From: Budorcas taxicolor
Taxonomy: Eukaryota; Chordata; Mammalia; Artiodactyla; Bovidae
Assembly (NCBI RefSeq): GCF_023091745.1
Contig: NC_068935.1
Location: 4,541,001 to 4,605,000, forward strand
Length of the DNA stretch: 64,000 bases
Direction: 5' to 3'
Shown: positions 1 to 12,026 of the stretch, piece after piece
Layout: each line of letters starts with the position of its first letter
Numbering within the stretch: the stretch's first letter is position 1
Program-made: the position numbers and the translations under genes
Notes under the pieces: model-generated
Database searches by the model: none
Told to the model about the DNA's origin: nothing
Seen by the model: the letters and a program-made list of their open reading frames with translations, nothing else

Positions 1-1747
1 ATAAGAAGGCCTCCCTCAGTGATCAGTGAAAAGATAGAGGAAAACAGTAGAATGGGAAAGACTAGAGATGTCTTCAAGAAAATTAGAGATACCAAGGGAA
101 CATTTCATGCAAAGATAGGCACAATAAAGGACAGAATTGGTATGGACCTATCAGAAGCAGAAGATATTAAGCAGAGGTGGCAAGAAAACACAGAAGAACT
201 ATATAAAAAAGATCTCAAGGACCTGGAACACCATGATGGTGTGATCACTCACCTAGAGCCAGATATCCTGGAATGCGAAGTCAAGGGGGCCTTATGAAGC
301 ATCACTATGAAAACTAGTGGAGGTGATGGAATTCCAGATGCACTATTTCAAGTCGTAAAAGATGATGCTGTTAAAGTGCTGTACCAAATATGCCAGCTAA
401 TCTGGAAAACTCAGCAGTGGTCCCAGGACTGGAAAAGGTCAGTTTTCATTCCAATCCCAAAGAAAGGCAATGCCAAAGGCAATGTCTATCACACTACTGC
501 ACAATTGCACTCATCTCACACTAGCAAAACAATGCTCAAAATTCTCCAAGCCAGGCTTCAACAGTACATGAACTGTGAACTTAGAAAAGGCAGAGGAACT
601 AGGGGTCAAATTGCCAACATCTGTTGGATCATTAGAAAAGCAAGAGAGTTCCAGAAAAACATCTACTTCAGCTTTATTGACACATTAAGCCTTCGACTGG
701 GTGGATCACAACAAACTGTGGAAAATTCTGAAAGAGATGGGAATACCAGACCACCTGACCTGCCCCTGAGAAATCTGTATGCAGGTCAAGAAGCAACAGT
801 TAGAACCAGACATGGATCAACAGACTGGTTCAAAATTGGGAAAGGAGTTCGTCAAGGCTGTATATTGTCACCCTGCTTATTTAACTTATATGCAGAGTAT
901 GTCATGCGGAATACCAGGTGGGGTGAAGCTCAAGCTGGAATCATAACTGCCGGGAGAAATATCAATAACCTCAGATATGCAGATGACACCACCCATATGA
1001 CAGAAAGTGAAGAATTAAAGAGCCCCTTGATGAAAGTGAGAGAGGAGAGTGAAAAAGTTGGCTTAAAACTCAACATTCAGAAAACTAAGATCATGGCATC
1101 TGGTCCCATCAATTCATGGCAAATAGAAGGGGAAACAATGGAAACAGTAAGAGATTTTATTTTGGGGTCTCCAAAATCATAGGAGATGGTGACTGTAGCC
1201 ATGAAATTGAAAAACACTTGCTCCTTGAAAGAAAAGGTGTGACCAACCTAGACAGCATATTAAAAAGCAGAGAGATTACTTTGCTGACAAAGGTCTGTCT
1301 AGTCAAGGCTATGGTTTTTCCAGTAGTCATGTATGGATGTGAGAGTTGGACCCTAAAGAAACCTGAGCTCCAAAGAACTGATGCTTTTGAACTGCGGTAT
1401 TGGAGAAGACTCTTCAGAGTCCCTTGGACAGCAAGGAGATCAAACCAGTCTAATTGTAAAGGAAATCAGTCCTGAATATTCATTGGAAGGACTGATGCTG
1501 AAGCTGAAGCACTAATACTTTGGCCACCTAATGTGAAGAACTGACTCATTGGAAAAGACCCTGATCCTGGGAAAGATTGAAGGCAGGTGGAGAGGGGATG
1601 ACGGAGGATGAGATGGTTGAATGGCATCACCAACTCAATGGACATGAGTTTGAGCAAGCTCCAGGAGTTGAAAATGGACAGGGAAGCCTTGTGTGCTGCA
1701 GTCCATGGGATCGCAGAGTTGGCCACAGCTGAGCGACTGAACTCAAG
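1..1747 (+). mobile_element. BovB (RTE LINE), 3' part, cut by the window edge
   Basis: The sequence encodes decayed BovB reverse transcriptase in at least three frames: a segment before the palm (19-297), a long palm and fingers segment (307-1182) containing RQGCILSPCLFN and the catalytic YADD, and a C-terminal segment (1116-1475) with the conserved YGCESWT motif. The 3' end is the typical BovB tail ending in GAGCGACTGAACT near 1747. The frame breaks show it is dead. The element begins before base 1, so its full length is unknown. Confidence 0.93.
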
Positions 1748-3109
1748 CTGGATCAGGGAGCATGTGTTATGGATCTCTGTTCACACTGGGTGTCCATTTT
1801 AGGAAAATGATTCAGTTTTATATTTATATCCATGAAAGATTAATTGCTTTTCAGTATTTTTACTGGAAAGAGTGACAAGACACAAGTACACTTGAATTTT
1901 CAAAACTGAAAACCTCCAAAATCATCACTAAGTGTATTTAAATCTTTAGGAATAGTTTTCCTCAAAATACATGATGATGAGCTGATTCCAAATATTTTAG
2001 GTTAAATTACTTTAGTATTTTTATTTAGTAAATTACATGGCCACTTGTAGATGCTATCATAATTTAATAAATAAATCTTGGTGAGTGATTTATGCTTCTT
2101 ATCTTTTATTAAATATAATTAGACTGCATCCAAATATGAATATGATGTTAAGACTTGGGCTAAGTGACATGCTTTTCTCACTAGCATATTATTCAAATGA
2201 TACAGGGCTTAGTGCTTTTCAGGTCAGAATGATAGTTAATAACTTTGTACAAGTTAATTTGAACCTGGATCCTTAATTTTCATTCATTTAATTACAAAGC
2301 AGCATTATAAAATCCCTACCAAAATAGTTCACATAGCAGTCTGCAATGAGGAAGCTTTTATGTGAAAGCACATTGTATAACATTGGTCAAACCTGGAAAT
2401 GGTAGGATTTTGCTGAGCAAGTCATGGCATTGTCAGAGGGCGCTAGCATATATAGAAATGCAGATCAGAAAATGAAATGGAGGCTATAAAGAAACCAATA
2501 AAGATGGTGTATTAAAAAAGTTGAATGTGGCTTATTAGAATACATGTTTAATAGTTCAGTGTCAGTGAAGACCTGAGGAAATGACCTTTCATTTCAGCAT
2601 AAATGAAATGTAATTATAATTTATTTCAACTGTGGTCTTTTACAATAGTATAGGATCATTTAGACTTGCCCATGAAAATAGTTTCACCGATAGGCTGGTG
2701 CTAATGATAAATACCAATGTATTGCCTAGTAGAGAACTTACAGAAATGAAGAGAAGAGTCTGAAGAAGTGCTGTGTCTTTCAGGAGAATAAAATAATGAG
2801 GAACCTATTTCAGTGAAAACAATTCAGCTTTTTATGATGATATTTGTATCTACTGCAAAACTCAGGCTTTATAACAGAAATAGCATGCAGTCAAATTTTC
2901 TTTTAAAAGACAAAAAGAATCTTACAAACAACTTGTTTGTTCAATTAAAATAATGATATTATTTCATTTTCACAAAGAATTAATCTATTGAGATGTTATA
3001 ATCAGATACTTTGAATGAAACAGGCTTCCTCCCTACATAACTGAATACATAATAGGTCACACATGTTAGTCATCAGCACTGATGGAAAGAGAAATGGCTG
3101 GGGTCCCAA
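1748..3109. other. AT-rich sequence with no recognised gene or repeat
   Basis: I see only short open frames and no recognisable repeat consensus. It may be unique intergenic DNA or very old repeat remnants. Confidence 0.5.
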
Positions 3110-3428
3110 ATCATACTCAGTGAATAAGTCAGACAGAGAAAGACAAATACGATATGGTATCACTTATGAGTAGAATCTAAAAAGTACAACTAGTGAATAT
3201 AATTAAAAAAGTAGATATAGATATAGAGAACAAACTAGTAGGTACCAGTGAGGAGAAGGGAAAGGGGCAATATAGGTGTGGGAAGCGGGAGGTACAAACT
3301 ATTGGGTGTAAGATAGGTTCAATGATGTATTGTACAACATGAGGGGATATAGCCAATATTTTGTAATAACTGTATAAATGGAAAGTAACTTTTAAAACGT
3401 ATAATTTTTTTATGTTAAAATTTAAAAA
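3110..3428 (+). mobile_element. L1 3' UTR fragment
   Basis: This is an L1-type 3' UTR in sense orientation. It starts with a 'gtcagacagagaaagacaaa' motif, contains 'tatggtatcacttatgag' and 'gatgtattgtacaaca', and ends in an A-rich tail near 3428. It is 5'-truncated and non-coding. Confidence 0.75.
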
Positions 3429-4348
3429 AAATCTTCTAACTCCATCATGCTGCCTACTCCTCCATGAGATGCCTGAGGAGTACATATAGCATATAGGAGA
3501 CATTGGAAAAACACACACTTCATTCTATCTAGAGCTATGGCCTCAAATCTTTATATGGCCCCAGATTAAACTGGGCTGGACCATATGTGAATGAAGATGA
3601 CTCTTTATGTACCTGACCTTCATCCTAGCCTAGGGCCCAGAAGAGTATTAAGAAGAGTGATTGGTTGACTGCTCCCTTTTCACCATCCTCAGGTCTTAAA
3701 CTCTGATAGTCAGAAGACTGATAAAGAAAAAATCTTCTGAAACTGTCTTCTGTGCTCTGGACGCTAATCCTATGCTCACTTGGCTTTACAGGAAAATAAA
3801 TGGCAGCGTCCTGAGATGGAGATGGCTTGTCTTACCACAATTTTCACATGTGAGCACATCTGAGGCTTGAAATGGCACTTCATTGTTTCCAGCACCCAAA
3901 ACTCAGGTATGTGTCCTTTACCCTTCTTAGAGTTGTTTCTTCTAGAAGATGGAATTGTTGAGGGGAATATTCAACCTTTCCCAACGGTTAGAGTGTGCCA
4001 CTAATAATAATTAGGAATAAAAGTGAAGAATAATTAGACACATCTTGTTGTAGTTACTCTTCTTAATTCAGGGACATAAATCCTATCTAACTCTTCACTG
4101 ACTTGGAACATATAAAGTAGCAGGAATTGACAATTTCAAGTTCTATCTTCATTTTCATCACCTAGTTGTTTCTATAAAATCATTAATTAATTTTTTGGAT
4201 ATAGAAAAATATACCACAAAATGATACATATTTGGAAAACATGTCAATTTGTTAATTGTCTTGTCTAGCTTTTGAAGATCTAGTTCTGCAGCCAATTTAG
4301 TATTCAAAATAAACACATTATATAACTGCTTATAAAGAAGAAAGACTA
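3429..4348. other. No recognised gene or repeat
   Basis: No ORF of note and no repeat that I can name. A short stretch near 3870-3960 may be old repeat, but I cannot assign it. Confidence 0.45.
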
Positions 4349-4556
4349 TGGGACTTCCCTGGTGGCTCAGACGGTAAAGCGTCTGTCTACAATGCGGGAG
4401 ACCCGAGTTCGATCCCTGGGTCAGGAAGATCCGCTGGAGAAGGAAACGGCAATCCACTCCAGTACTATTGCCTGGAAAATCACATGGACAGAGGAGCCTG
4501 GTAGGCTACAGTCCATGGGGTCGCAAAGAGTCGGACACGACTGAGCGACGTTCCTG
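4349..4556 (+). mobile_element. Bov-tA SINE
   Basis: The head is tRNA-Glu-derived, with an A-box-like 'tggctcagacggtaaagcg' and a B-box-like 'gagttcgatccc'. The BovB-derived tail follows, ending in 'gtcggacacgactgagcgac'. Full-length, sense orientation. Confidence 0.93.
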
Positions 4557-4719
4557 TTCCTATGATAAATATTGTAAGCGATGTAGAGAGGATATGAAAT
4601 ACATGTTCGAAAGAGGAGCTACTATTCTAAGAGAGAAGGAATTGCTACATGGAAAAGGTAGGATTTAAAGAGAGACTTGAAATATATGTAATCTCTCAAC
4701 AGTTGAATTTCACAAATAT

Positions 4720-4915
4720 AGTCTAATCCAGTATCAATATGTGACTTGAGGAGCAACAATATCAGCATCACTTGAGAAATTGTTAGAAATACAAATTATC
4801 AAACCCTACCCCAGATGTGATGAATTGTGAACTCTAGTGATAAGACCATGAAATCTGTAATTTATCAACTCTCCATGTGACTCTGATGCCTGCTAGAGTT
4901 TGAAGACGACTGAAT
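4720..4915 (+). mobile_element. MER5A-like hAT DNA transposon remnant
   Basis: The pattern 'atcagcatcacttgagaaat', 'tgttagaaatacaaatta' and a later 'tgtgactctgatgcctgc' follows the MER5A layout (Charlie/hAT MITE). It is strongly diverged. Confidence 0.55.
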
Positions 4916-5379
4916 TAATCGATCAATAAGCTTAAATCTATCGATTGGCTTAAGGTGCTAAATAGACACTTGAGGAATAGAAGTAGTTGTAAGGTATAGT
5001 TCTTATTATAAAACATTCCAATAGAATTAGAATAGTCATTGTAGTAGGCAACTATTAATATAAAAGAAACCTAACAACACAAAGTCATTGATAGGGCCCA
5101 AAGGATTCACAGGGACAGGCAGAGGTAACAGAGACATGGCCACAGGGGAACTGTAGTAATAAACATCTCTTCAGCTTTGTCAACATGGACATTATCATTT
5201 CCTTGGTCAAGATGGCAATCAGCTTTGAGAAATCAGGAAAGATACTATATCAAGAAACCAGAAATAAGGAAAAATAAAGCTAAAAATCAGAATAAAATCC
5301 AGTTCATAAACCAAGATTCAAGAAATCATAAAACAAGCACAAATGGCCACTTGATTATTTTCCTTTGAGTTTTTTAAGC
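4916..5379. other. No recognised gene or repeat
   Basis: AT-rich sequence with one short open frame (5177-5368) that has no recognisable domain. I see nothing I can support here. Confidence 0.4.
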
Positions 5380-6395
5380 TTCTTGGATAAATTTATAGTT
5401 TTCATTAATTTTGGAAAACTTTAGCCATTGTTTCTTCGAACATTTCTCTTCCATCTTCTTCTTAGGACTCCAATTACAAATATGCTGCTGCTGCTGCTAA
5501 GTCGCTTCAGTCGTGTCCGACTCTGTGTGACCCCATAGACGGCAGCCCACCAGGCTCCCCCGTCCCTGGGATTCTTCAGGCAAGAACACTGAAGTGGATT
5601 GCCATTTCCTTCTCCAATGCATGAAAGTTTAAAGTGAAAGGGAAGTTGCTCAGTCGTGTCCGACTCTTAGTGACCCCACGGACTGCAGCGCACCAGGCTC
5701 CTCCATCCATGGGAGTTTCCAGGCAAGAGTACTGGAGTGGGTTGCCAGTGCCTTCTCCACAAATATGCTACACTGCTTGAAATTGTTAATGCTTGATATG
5801 GTCACTGAGCTCTCTTTTGCTTTTCGTAGTCTTTTTCTTTCTCTTGTGCTTCAGTTTGCATAGTTTCTATTACTATGTCTTCAAGTTCATTGATCTTTTC
5901 TTCTGCAATATCTACTTCTATTAATTCCATCCAATGAAATTTTCATTTCAGATATTGTATATTCATGTGTGGAACTTCCATTCGGCCTTTTTTACCTCTT
6001 CCATTTCTCTTCTCATTATATTTATGTTTTCTTCTTAAAATATATAAACCTGTATATTAAAGATGTTTAAATATCCTTTTTTGCAAATTCTATCACCTTT
6101 CATTTCAGCATCTGTGTTTTCCTTCTGCTTATGAGTCACATTTTCCCACTTATTAAGTCTAGTAATTATTTTACTGAATGGAGTCATTGTTAATTTTATG
6201 TTGTTGAGGACTACATTTTATTAAATTTTATTTATATAAATTTAATTTATTTATATAAATTTATATAAATTTTATTAAAGGAAAGGAATACTTTCCTTTA
6301 AAGAGCATAGAACTTTACTCTAGCAGGCAGTTAAGTAACATGAAGATCATTTTAATGCTTTTGAGGCTTGTTTTTAAGCTTCTTTTAGTTCCACT
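5380..6395 (-). mobile_element. Ancient L1 remnant, antisense, interrupted
   Basis: Phrases such as 'gccattgtttcttcgaacat', 'ttttatgttgttgagga' and 'ctttaaagagcatagaactt' follow an old antisense mammalian L1 layout. A BOV-A2 SINE interrupts it at 5484-5758. The same old element appears to resume after the BovB block, at about 7830. Bases 6221-6282 hold a local TTTATATAAAT-type repeat. Confidence 0.5.
5484..5758 (-). mobile_element. BOV-A2 dimeric SINE with target-site duplication
   Basis: On the plus strand it starts with the (CTG)n 3' end and contains two BovA monomers joined by 'gcatgaaagtttaaagtga'. A direct repeat ACAAATATGCT lies at 5476 and 5759 on the two sides and marks the insertion into the old L1. 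Confidence 0.95.
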
Positions 6396-6858
6396 ACCTG
6401 TCTCTTGAGAAACCTGTATGCAGGTCAGGAAGCAACAGTTAGAACTGGACATGGAACAACAGACTGGTTCCAAATAGGGAAAGGAGTACGTCAAGGCTGT
6501 ATATTGTCACCCTGCTTATTTAACTCATATGCAGAGTACATCATGAGAAATGCTGGGCTGGAAGAAGCACAAGCTGGAATCAAGATTGCTAGGAGAAATA
6601 TCAATAACCTCAGATATGCAGATGACACTACCCTTATGGCAGAAAGTGAAGAGGAGCTAAAAAGCCTCTTGATGAAAGTGAAAGAGGAGAGTGAAAAAGT
6701 TGGCTTAAAGCTCAACATTCAGAAAACGAAGATCATGGCATCTGGTCCCATCACTTCATGGGAAATAGATGGAAAAACAGTGGAAACAGTGTCAGACTCT
6801 ATTTTTCTGGGCTCCAAAATCACTGCAGATGGTGACTGCAGCCATGAAATTAAAAGAC

Positions 6859-7043
6859 AGGCTGGTGCACTGAGAGGACCCAGAGGGATGGTACGGGGAG
6901 GGAGGAGGGAGGGGAGTTCAGGATGGGGAACACATGTATACCTGTGGCAGATTCATGTTGATATATGGCAAAACCAATACAATATTGTAAAGTAATTAAC
7001 CTACAATTAAAGTAAATGAATTTATATTTAAAAAAATTTTTTT
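6859..7043 (+). mobile_element. Young L1 3' end inserted in BovB
   Basis: A bovine L1 3' terminus: 'ggctggtgcactgagaggac', then 'atggcaaaaccaatacaata', then an A-rich tail. The BovB bases (T)AAAAGAC are repeated on both sides (6851-6858 and about 7044-7051), giving a target-site duplication. Confidence 0.88.
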
Positions 7044-7246
7044 AAAAAGACGCTTATTCCTTGGAAGGAAAGTTATGACCAACCTAGACAGCATATTCAA
7101 AAGCAGAGACGTTACTTTGCCAACAAAGGTCCGTCTAGTCAAGGCTATGGTTTTTCCAGTGGTCATATATAGATGTGAGAGTTGGACTGTGAAGAAAGCT
7201 GAGTGCCAAAGAATTGATGCTTTTGAACTGTGGTGTTGGAGAAGAG

Positions 7247-7494
7247 ATTTGGGAGAATGGTATTGAAACATGTATAATATCATATAAGAAATGAATCGCC
7301 AGTCTAGGTTCGATGCAGGATACAGGATGCTTGGGGCTGGTGCACTGGGATGACCCAGAGAGATGGTATGGGCAGGGAGATGGCAGGGGGGTTCAGGATT
7401 GGGAACACATGTACACCCGTGGTGGATTCATGTTGATGTATGGCAAAACTAATACAGTACTGTAAAGTAAAATAAAGTTAAAAAAAAAAAAAAG
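7247..7494 (+). mobile_element. Second young L1 3' end inserted in the same BovB
   Basis: It includes the L1 sequence 'gccagtctaggttcgatgca', the 'ctggtgcactgggatgaccc' block and a terminal A13 run. The BovB text 'ttggagaaga' stops at the left boundary and 'cccttggactgcaaggagat' resumes after the tail. The flanking GA-rich repeat is short. Confidence 0.85.
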
Positions 7495-7829
7495 AGAGAG
7501 CATCCCTTGGACTGCAAGGAGATCCAACCAATCCATCCTAAAGGAGATCAGTCCTGGGTGTTCATTGGAAGGACTGATTTTGAAGCTGAAACTCCAATAC
7601 TTTGGCCACCTCATGCAAAGAGCTGACTCATTGGAAAAGACCCTGATGCTGGGAGGGATTGGGGGCAGGAGGAGAAGGCTGAATGGCATCACTGACTTGA
7701 TGGACATGAGTTTGGGTAAACTCCAGGAGTTGCTGATGGACAGGGAGGCCTGGCGTGCTGCATTTCATGGTGTCGCAAGGAGTCGGACACGACTGAGCAA
7801 CTGAACTCAGCTGAACTGAACTGAACTAT

Positions 7830-8423
7830 GGTATTATCTTCTGAGGTCACTACTAAATGCCTTGAATATTCAACAATGCCTTCCTTTCTGGCCAGTTGGA
7901 ACCAAAATGATTTCCAGCTCTGTGTGAACTCTTGAAACTGGGTTACAGCTTCTTGATAATTCTTTTCCTAACAATTTTTCTTTCCCCAATGTGATGGAGT
8001 TTCATGCTACATATGCACAGACTGCTTTAGCCAAAGACTTAAGGAGACTCCTGTGTAGATTTATGGAGCCATTTCTCTATGTAGCTCACCTTCCAGTAAG
8101 CTACTTCATAAATTCTAGTTGCATTGGCCTCCCTAAATTCTGATCTCCTCCACTCAGTGAAATTCTGTCTCCTTGTGCAACTGTTTGGAAAGTGTCTCCA
8201 CCAGAAAGTCAAGATGGTTATAGGGCTCACCTCATTTATTTCCTTTCTTTAAAGAAATAAAATACTGCACAGCCTATTGTCCAAGTTCTGAAAATAATTC
8301 TTCCATACATTTTGTGCATCTTTCTAGTTGTTTATGGCAGGTAGGCAAGTCCCACAGGAAATATCCTTCATGGGTGGAAGCAGAAGTTCACAAAATGCCT
8401 ACTGTAGAACCATAAGAAAAATA
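7830..8423 (-). mobile_element. Probable continuation of the ancient antisense L1
   Basis: Motifs such as 'atgatttccagctctgtgtg' and 'atatgcacagactgctttag' fit the same old L1 layout seen before the BovB insertion. The similarity is weak, and the right-hand end is not clear. Confidence 0.35.
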
Positions 8424-8698
8424 TGCTGCTGCTGCTGCTAAGTCGCTTCAGTTGTGCCGACTCTGTGCGACCCCATGGACGGCAGCCGGCTAGGCTCCCC
8501 CGTCCCTGGGATTCTCCAGGCAAGAACACTGGAGGGGGTTGCCATTTCCTTCTCCAATGCATGAAAGTGAAAAGTGAAAGTGAAATCGCTCAGTCATGTC
8601 CGACCTGTAGCGACCCCATGGACTGCAGCCTACCAGGCTCCTCCATCCATGGGATTTTCCAGGCAAGAGTACTGGAGTGGGGTGCCATCGCCTTCTCC
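8424..8698 (-). mobile_element. BOV-A2 dimeric SINE
   Basis: Both BovA monomers are present, antisense, with a (CTG)4 end and the linker 'gcatgaaagtgaaaagtgaa'. An AAAAATAT-type direct repeat flanks it (8417 and about 8703). Confidence 0.95.
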
Positions 8699-9011
8699 AA
8701 AAAAAAATATAGCCACAGACAAGAGAGTCTTAAGGACAGGGATGAGAGAGTTGTGTTGAAGTATATTTGGTAACATCTTTTGGAGTAGATAAATTGTTTC
8801 CCACTGAACCCTGGTTGGTTTTAAAGCTGTCCTGACCCCAAGTGACTGGGCATTCCATATACACTGACATTAATAAATAATTGCTGTAGACATTAAGTGC
8901 TTCTGAAGGAATGCCTAATTTATTTTCAACAAGTAAGAGAAAATGCAGCATTTGCATTATCTAGTAGATATTTTCTATTCTTTTTGAGACTGGCTTTTTT
9001 ATTATATGAGT
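8699..9011. other. No recognised gene or repeat
   Basis: A short non-coding gap between a SINE and a BovB fragment. I cannot assign it. Confidence 0.4.
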
Positions 9012-9813
9012 AATATATCAATAACCTCAGATACAAAGATGACACCACCCTTATGGCAGAAAGTGAAGAGGAACTAAAAAGCCTCTTGATGAAAGTGAAA
9101 GAGGAGAGTGGAAAAGTTGGCTTAAAGCTCAACATTCAGAAAATGAAGATCATGGCATTTGGTCCCATCACTTCATGGCAAATAGATGGGGAAACAGTGG
9201 AAAGAGTGTCAGACTTTATTTTTTTGGGCTCCACAATCACTGCAGATGGTGACTGCAGCCATGAAATTAAAAGACGCTTATTCCTTGGAAGGTAAGTTAT
9301 GACCAACGTAGATAGCATATTCAAAAGCAGAGACATTACTTTGCCGACTAAGGTCCGTCTAGTCAAGGCTATGGTTTTTCCAGTGGTCATGTATGGATGT
9401 GAGAGTTGGACTGTGAAGAAGGCTGAGTGCCGAAGAATTGATGTGTTTGAACTGTGGTGTTGGAGAAGACTCTTGAGAGTCCCTTGGACTGCAAGGAGAT
9501 CCACCCAGTCCATCCTAAAGGAGATCAGCCCTGGGTGTTCATTGGAAGGACTGATGTTGAAGCTGAAACTCCAGTACTTTGGCCACCTCATGCGAAGAGT
9601 TGACTCATTGGAAAAGACTCTGATGCTGGGAGGGATTGGGGGCAGGAGGAGAAGGGGACGACTGAGGATGAGATGGCTGGATGGCATCACCGACTCAATG
9701 GACATGAGTTTGGGTGAACTCTGGGAATTGGTGATGAACAGGGAGGCCTGGCGTGCTATGATTCATGGGGTCACAAAGAGTTGGACACAACTGAGCGACT
9801 GAACTGAACTGAA
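9012..9813 (+). mobile_element. BovB 3' fragment
   Basis: It begins just at the RT active-site region, where YADD has become YKDD ('agatacaaagatgac'). It then covers the RT C-terminal region and the 3' tail ending in CTGAACTGAACTGAA. The protein is split into two overlapping frames (9053-9295 and 9299-9802). The flanks share TTTATTAT, a possible target-site duplication. Confidence 0.93.
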
Positions 9814-10869
9814 TATATGCTTTATTATGAAAAATTCAAACAGTTCAGATCTATACTAAGCAGAGTAAAAGACAATCTCTTCACTTTACCTCATCTACTG
9901 CTAACAGTTTGGTGTTTATATCTCCATACCATAACAATAGATTTCTCTATCACTTTCCAGTCCCTCTGAAGTATCAGTGACAGGACTTTTCCTGCTGCAA
10001 CACCATTGCCCCTCTGTTTTGGAGGACTTACCAGAGGCTTGGGCTATTGTCAAAAAAAAAAAACATCCACAAGGTGTAGTTAGGATGGGATCCAGAAAAG
10101 CTCAGTCTACTGCTACAAGAGCAGCAGCGAGCACCACAGGCAGATCTTAAAGGAAAGTTTTGGCTCACAATGAAGAGTTGACATGGTTCCTTAGCAGTTA
10201 TATATTCACTTTACTAGTGACAGATGTTTGCTGGAACAGATTCAGCTTTTATTTGGCTCCGACAGTGACCACCAATAGAATACTTTGTGCCCCTCAATGC
10301 TGATTCCCTGATATCACCCATATACCCTCAAGTCCTGCTTTTTGTTTCTAGATAATGATCACTTCCAAGGGCTTTTCTATACTCCCACAAGCACACTCCC
10401 TCCTATTCTAATCCTGCCAAACTGGGTAGACAGTGTCCTTTCTTCTATTTGCTTTGTAAGCTTTGTGCCGTCACCAACTCTGCTTTCCAAAGGGACTTTC
10501 CTTTTGTCTCTCCACAGACAGTTTAGAAGTAAAAACAAAATGAGATAAAACAGTAAAAGTATATATTAATTTTTTTCCCTTTTAATTCTTGTTATAACTA
10601 TGCTAACTTAACTCTCTAAGCCATGCAGGTGACTGTGACAAGAGAAAGGGCCAGGAAGTTCAGGAAATGAAAGCAAGGAAGAAATTGTACAAAGTTAAAG
10701 TTCAAGGTCATATTCTGCATCCTTACAGGCCACTACATATAGAAATGCTTCATAATATTAATGTATTATACTCTGTATATTAACATAAGATAGTAAACCA
10801 GTCTCTTCTTTTTCATATAGGAAAATCTTTATTTGATAAATATAATTTTTTGAACCAGGCTCTTATTGA
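9814..10869. other. No recognised gene; possible old repeat remnants
   Basis: No convincing ORF. The (A)12 run near 10050 and the following 'aggtgtagttaggatgggat' may be part of an old element, but I cannot name it. One small open frame (10342-10548) has no recognisable domain. Confidence 0.4.
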
Positions 10870-11404
10870 TGCACACAATTAAAGAAAAACACCTTGTATC
10901 TGCTCACACTTTGAAAGAATTTGTTTATTTCTATAGGAAAATTCCTCCAAGTAGAAATTCTGGATGAAAGCATATGTGCTATTTAAATTTAAAAGATAAC
11001 ATCGAATTGCCTTTCAGAAAGATTTACCAATCTACGTGTTTAGAAACGTTTATGAGATTGTCAGCACTAGCTATCAACAATCAAATCAATATTTGTGAAT
11101 CTAATAGGTCTAAATTATATTCTAAAATCTATTTTTTAAAAGTCCTATTCTTATGATTAACCTGTTGGAGATATTTTCATATGTGTAAAAGTTATTCATA
11201 CTTCTTCCATGAATTGTCTGTTCATATCCTTTGCATATATTTGCTTTTGCTTTTATTTTTTGCTTAGTGATTTGTAGTAGCTCATATGTATACAGATATT
11301 AACCCTTGAGATGTTACATATGGCCTATGTACCCACATATTTTTTTCTAGTTTGATGTTAGTATTTTAGCATAATTTACAAAGTTGTGTTTTTTTTTTTG
11401 CTAT
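10870..11404 (-). mobile_element. Old L1 ORF2-region remnant, antisense
   Basis: 'aattgtctgttcatatcctt', 'gtgatttgtagtagctca' and 'gatattaacccttgag' are the antisense spelling of an old L1 ORF2 segment found in many mammals. It is highly diverged. Confidence 0.55.
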
Positions 11405-11509
11405 GCATGCAGAGATTGATCTATTCAACAAATATTTATTGAACCCCTACTATGTGCCAACCACTTATCTGAGTTATAGGGATATAGTGGTGATAAAGAC
11501 AGACAAGAT

Positions 11510-11736
11510 ACTTCCCTGGTGGTCCAGTGGTTAAGAATCTGCCTTTCCATGTAGGGCATGTGAACTCAATCCCTGGTCAGGGAACTAAGATCCAACTAAG
11601 CCCATGCACCGCAACTACTGAGCTCATATGCTACAACTAAAGATCCCACATGCCACAGTAAAGATGCCATGTGCCGAGACTAAGATCTAATGCAACCTAA
11701 TAAATAAATGAATATTTAAAAAAGAAGAAGACAAGT
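11510..11736 (+). mobile_element. CHR-type SINE
   Basis: The tRNA-like head 'acttccctggtggtccagtg' and 'tcagggaactaagatccaac' are followed by the CHR body and an A-rich end. AGACAAG is repeated on both sides, marking the insertion into the ancient repeat. Confidence 0.88.
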
Positions 11737-11825
11737 TCCCTGCACTCAGGGTGCTTACTAATGGAGAATCAGGAAAGTAAGTAAAATAGATGTACAGACT
11801 TAATTGTATGATGGTGAAAATAAAC

Positions 11826-12026
11826 TGGTCTTCCGTGATAGCTTAGCTGGTAAAGAATCCACCTGCAGTGTGGAAGACCTGGGTTCAATCTTTGGGTTGG
11901 GAAGATACCCTGGAGAAGGGAATGGTTACCCATTCCAGTATTCTGGCCTGGGGAATTCCATGGACTGTATAGTCCATGGGGTGGCAAAGAGTTGGACACA
12001 ACTGAGCAACCTTCACTTTCACTTTG
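11826..12026 (+). mobile_element. Bov-tA SINE
   Basis: The tRNA-derived head 'agcttagctggtaaagaatc' and the BovB-like tail 'agagttggacacaactgagc' give a complete sense copy. Confidence 0.92.

Larger units (their letters stand above)
6396..7829 (+). mobile_element. BovB 3' fragment split by two L1 tails
   Basis: It starts in the RT fingers region ('cttgagaaacctgtatgcag'), contains RQGCILSPCLFN and YADD (about 6480-6630), and ends with repeated CTGAACTGAA at 7829. Two 5'-truncated bovine L1 3' ends (6859-7043 and about 7247-7494) split it. Removing them restores BovB collinearity ('gaaattaaaagacgcttattcc' across the first). No intact ORF. Confidence 0.92.

Noticed and set aside
6491..6718. Open frames opposite BovB RT (also near 9136, 13440, 16353, 49642)
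   Set aside because: They are antisense shadows of the BovB RT frame that recur in each copy.
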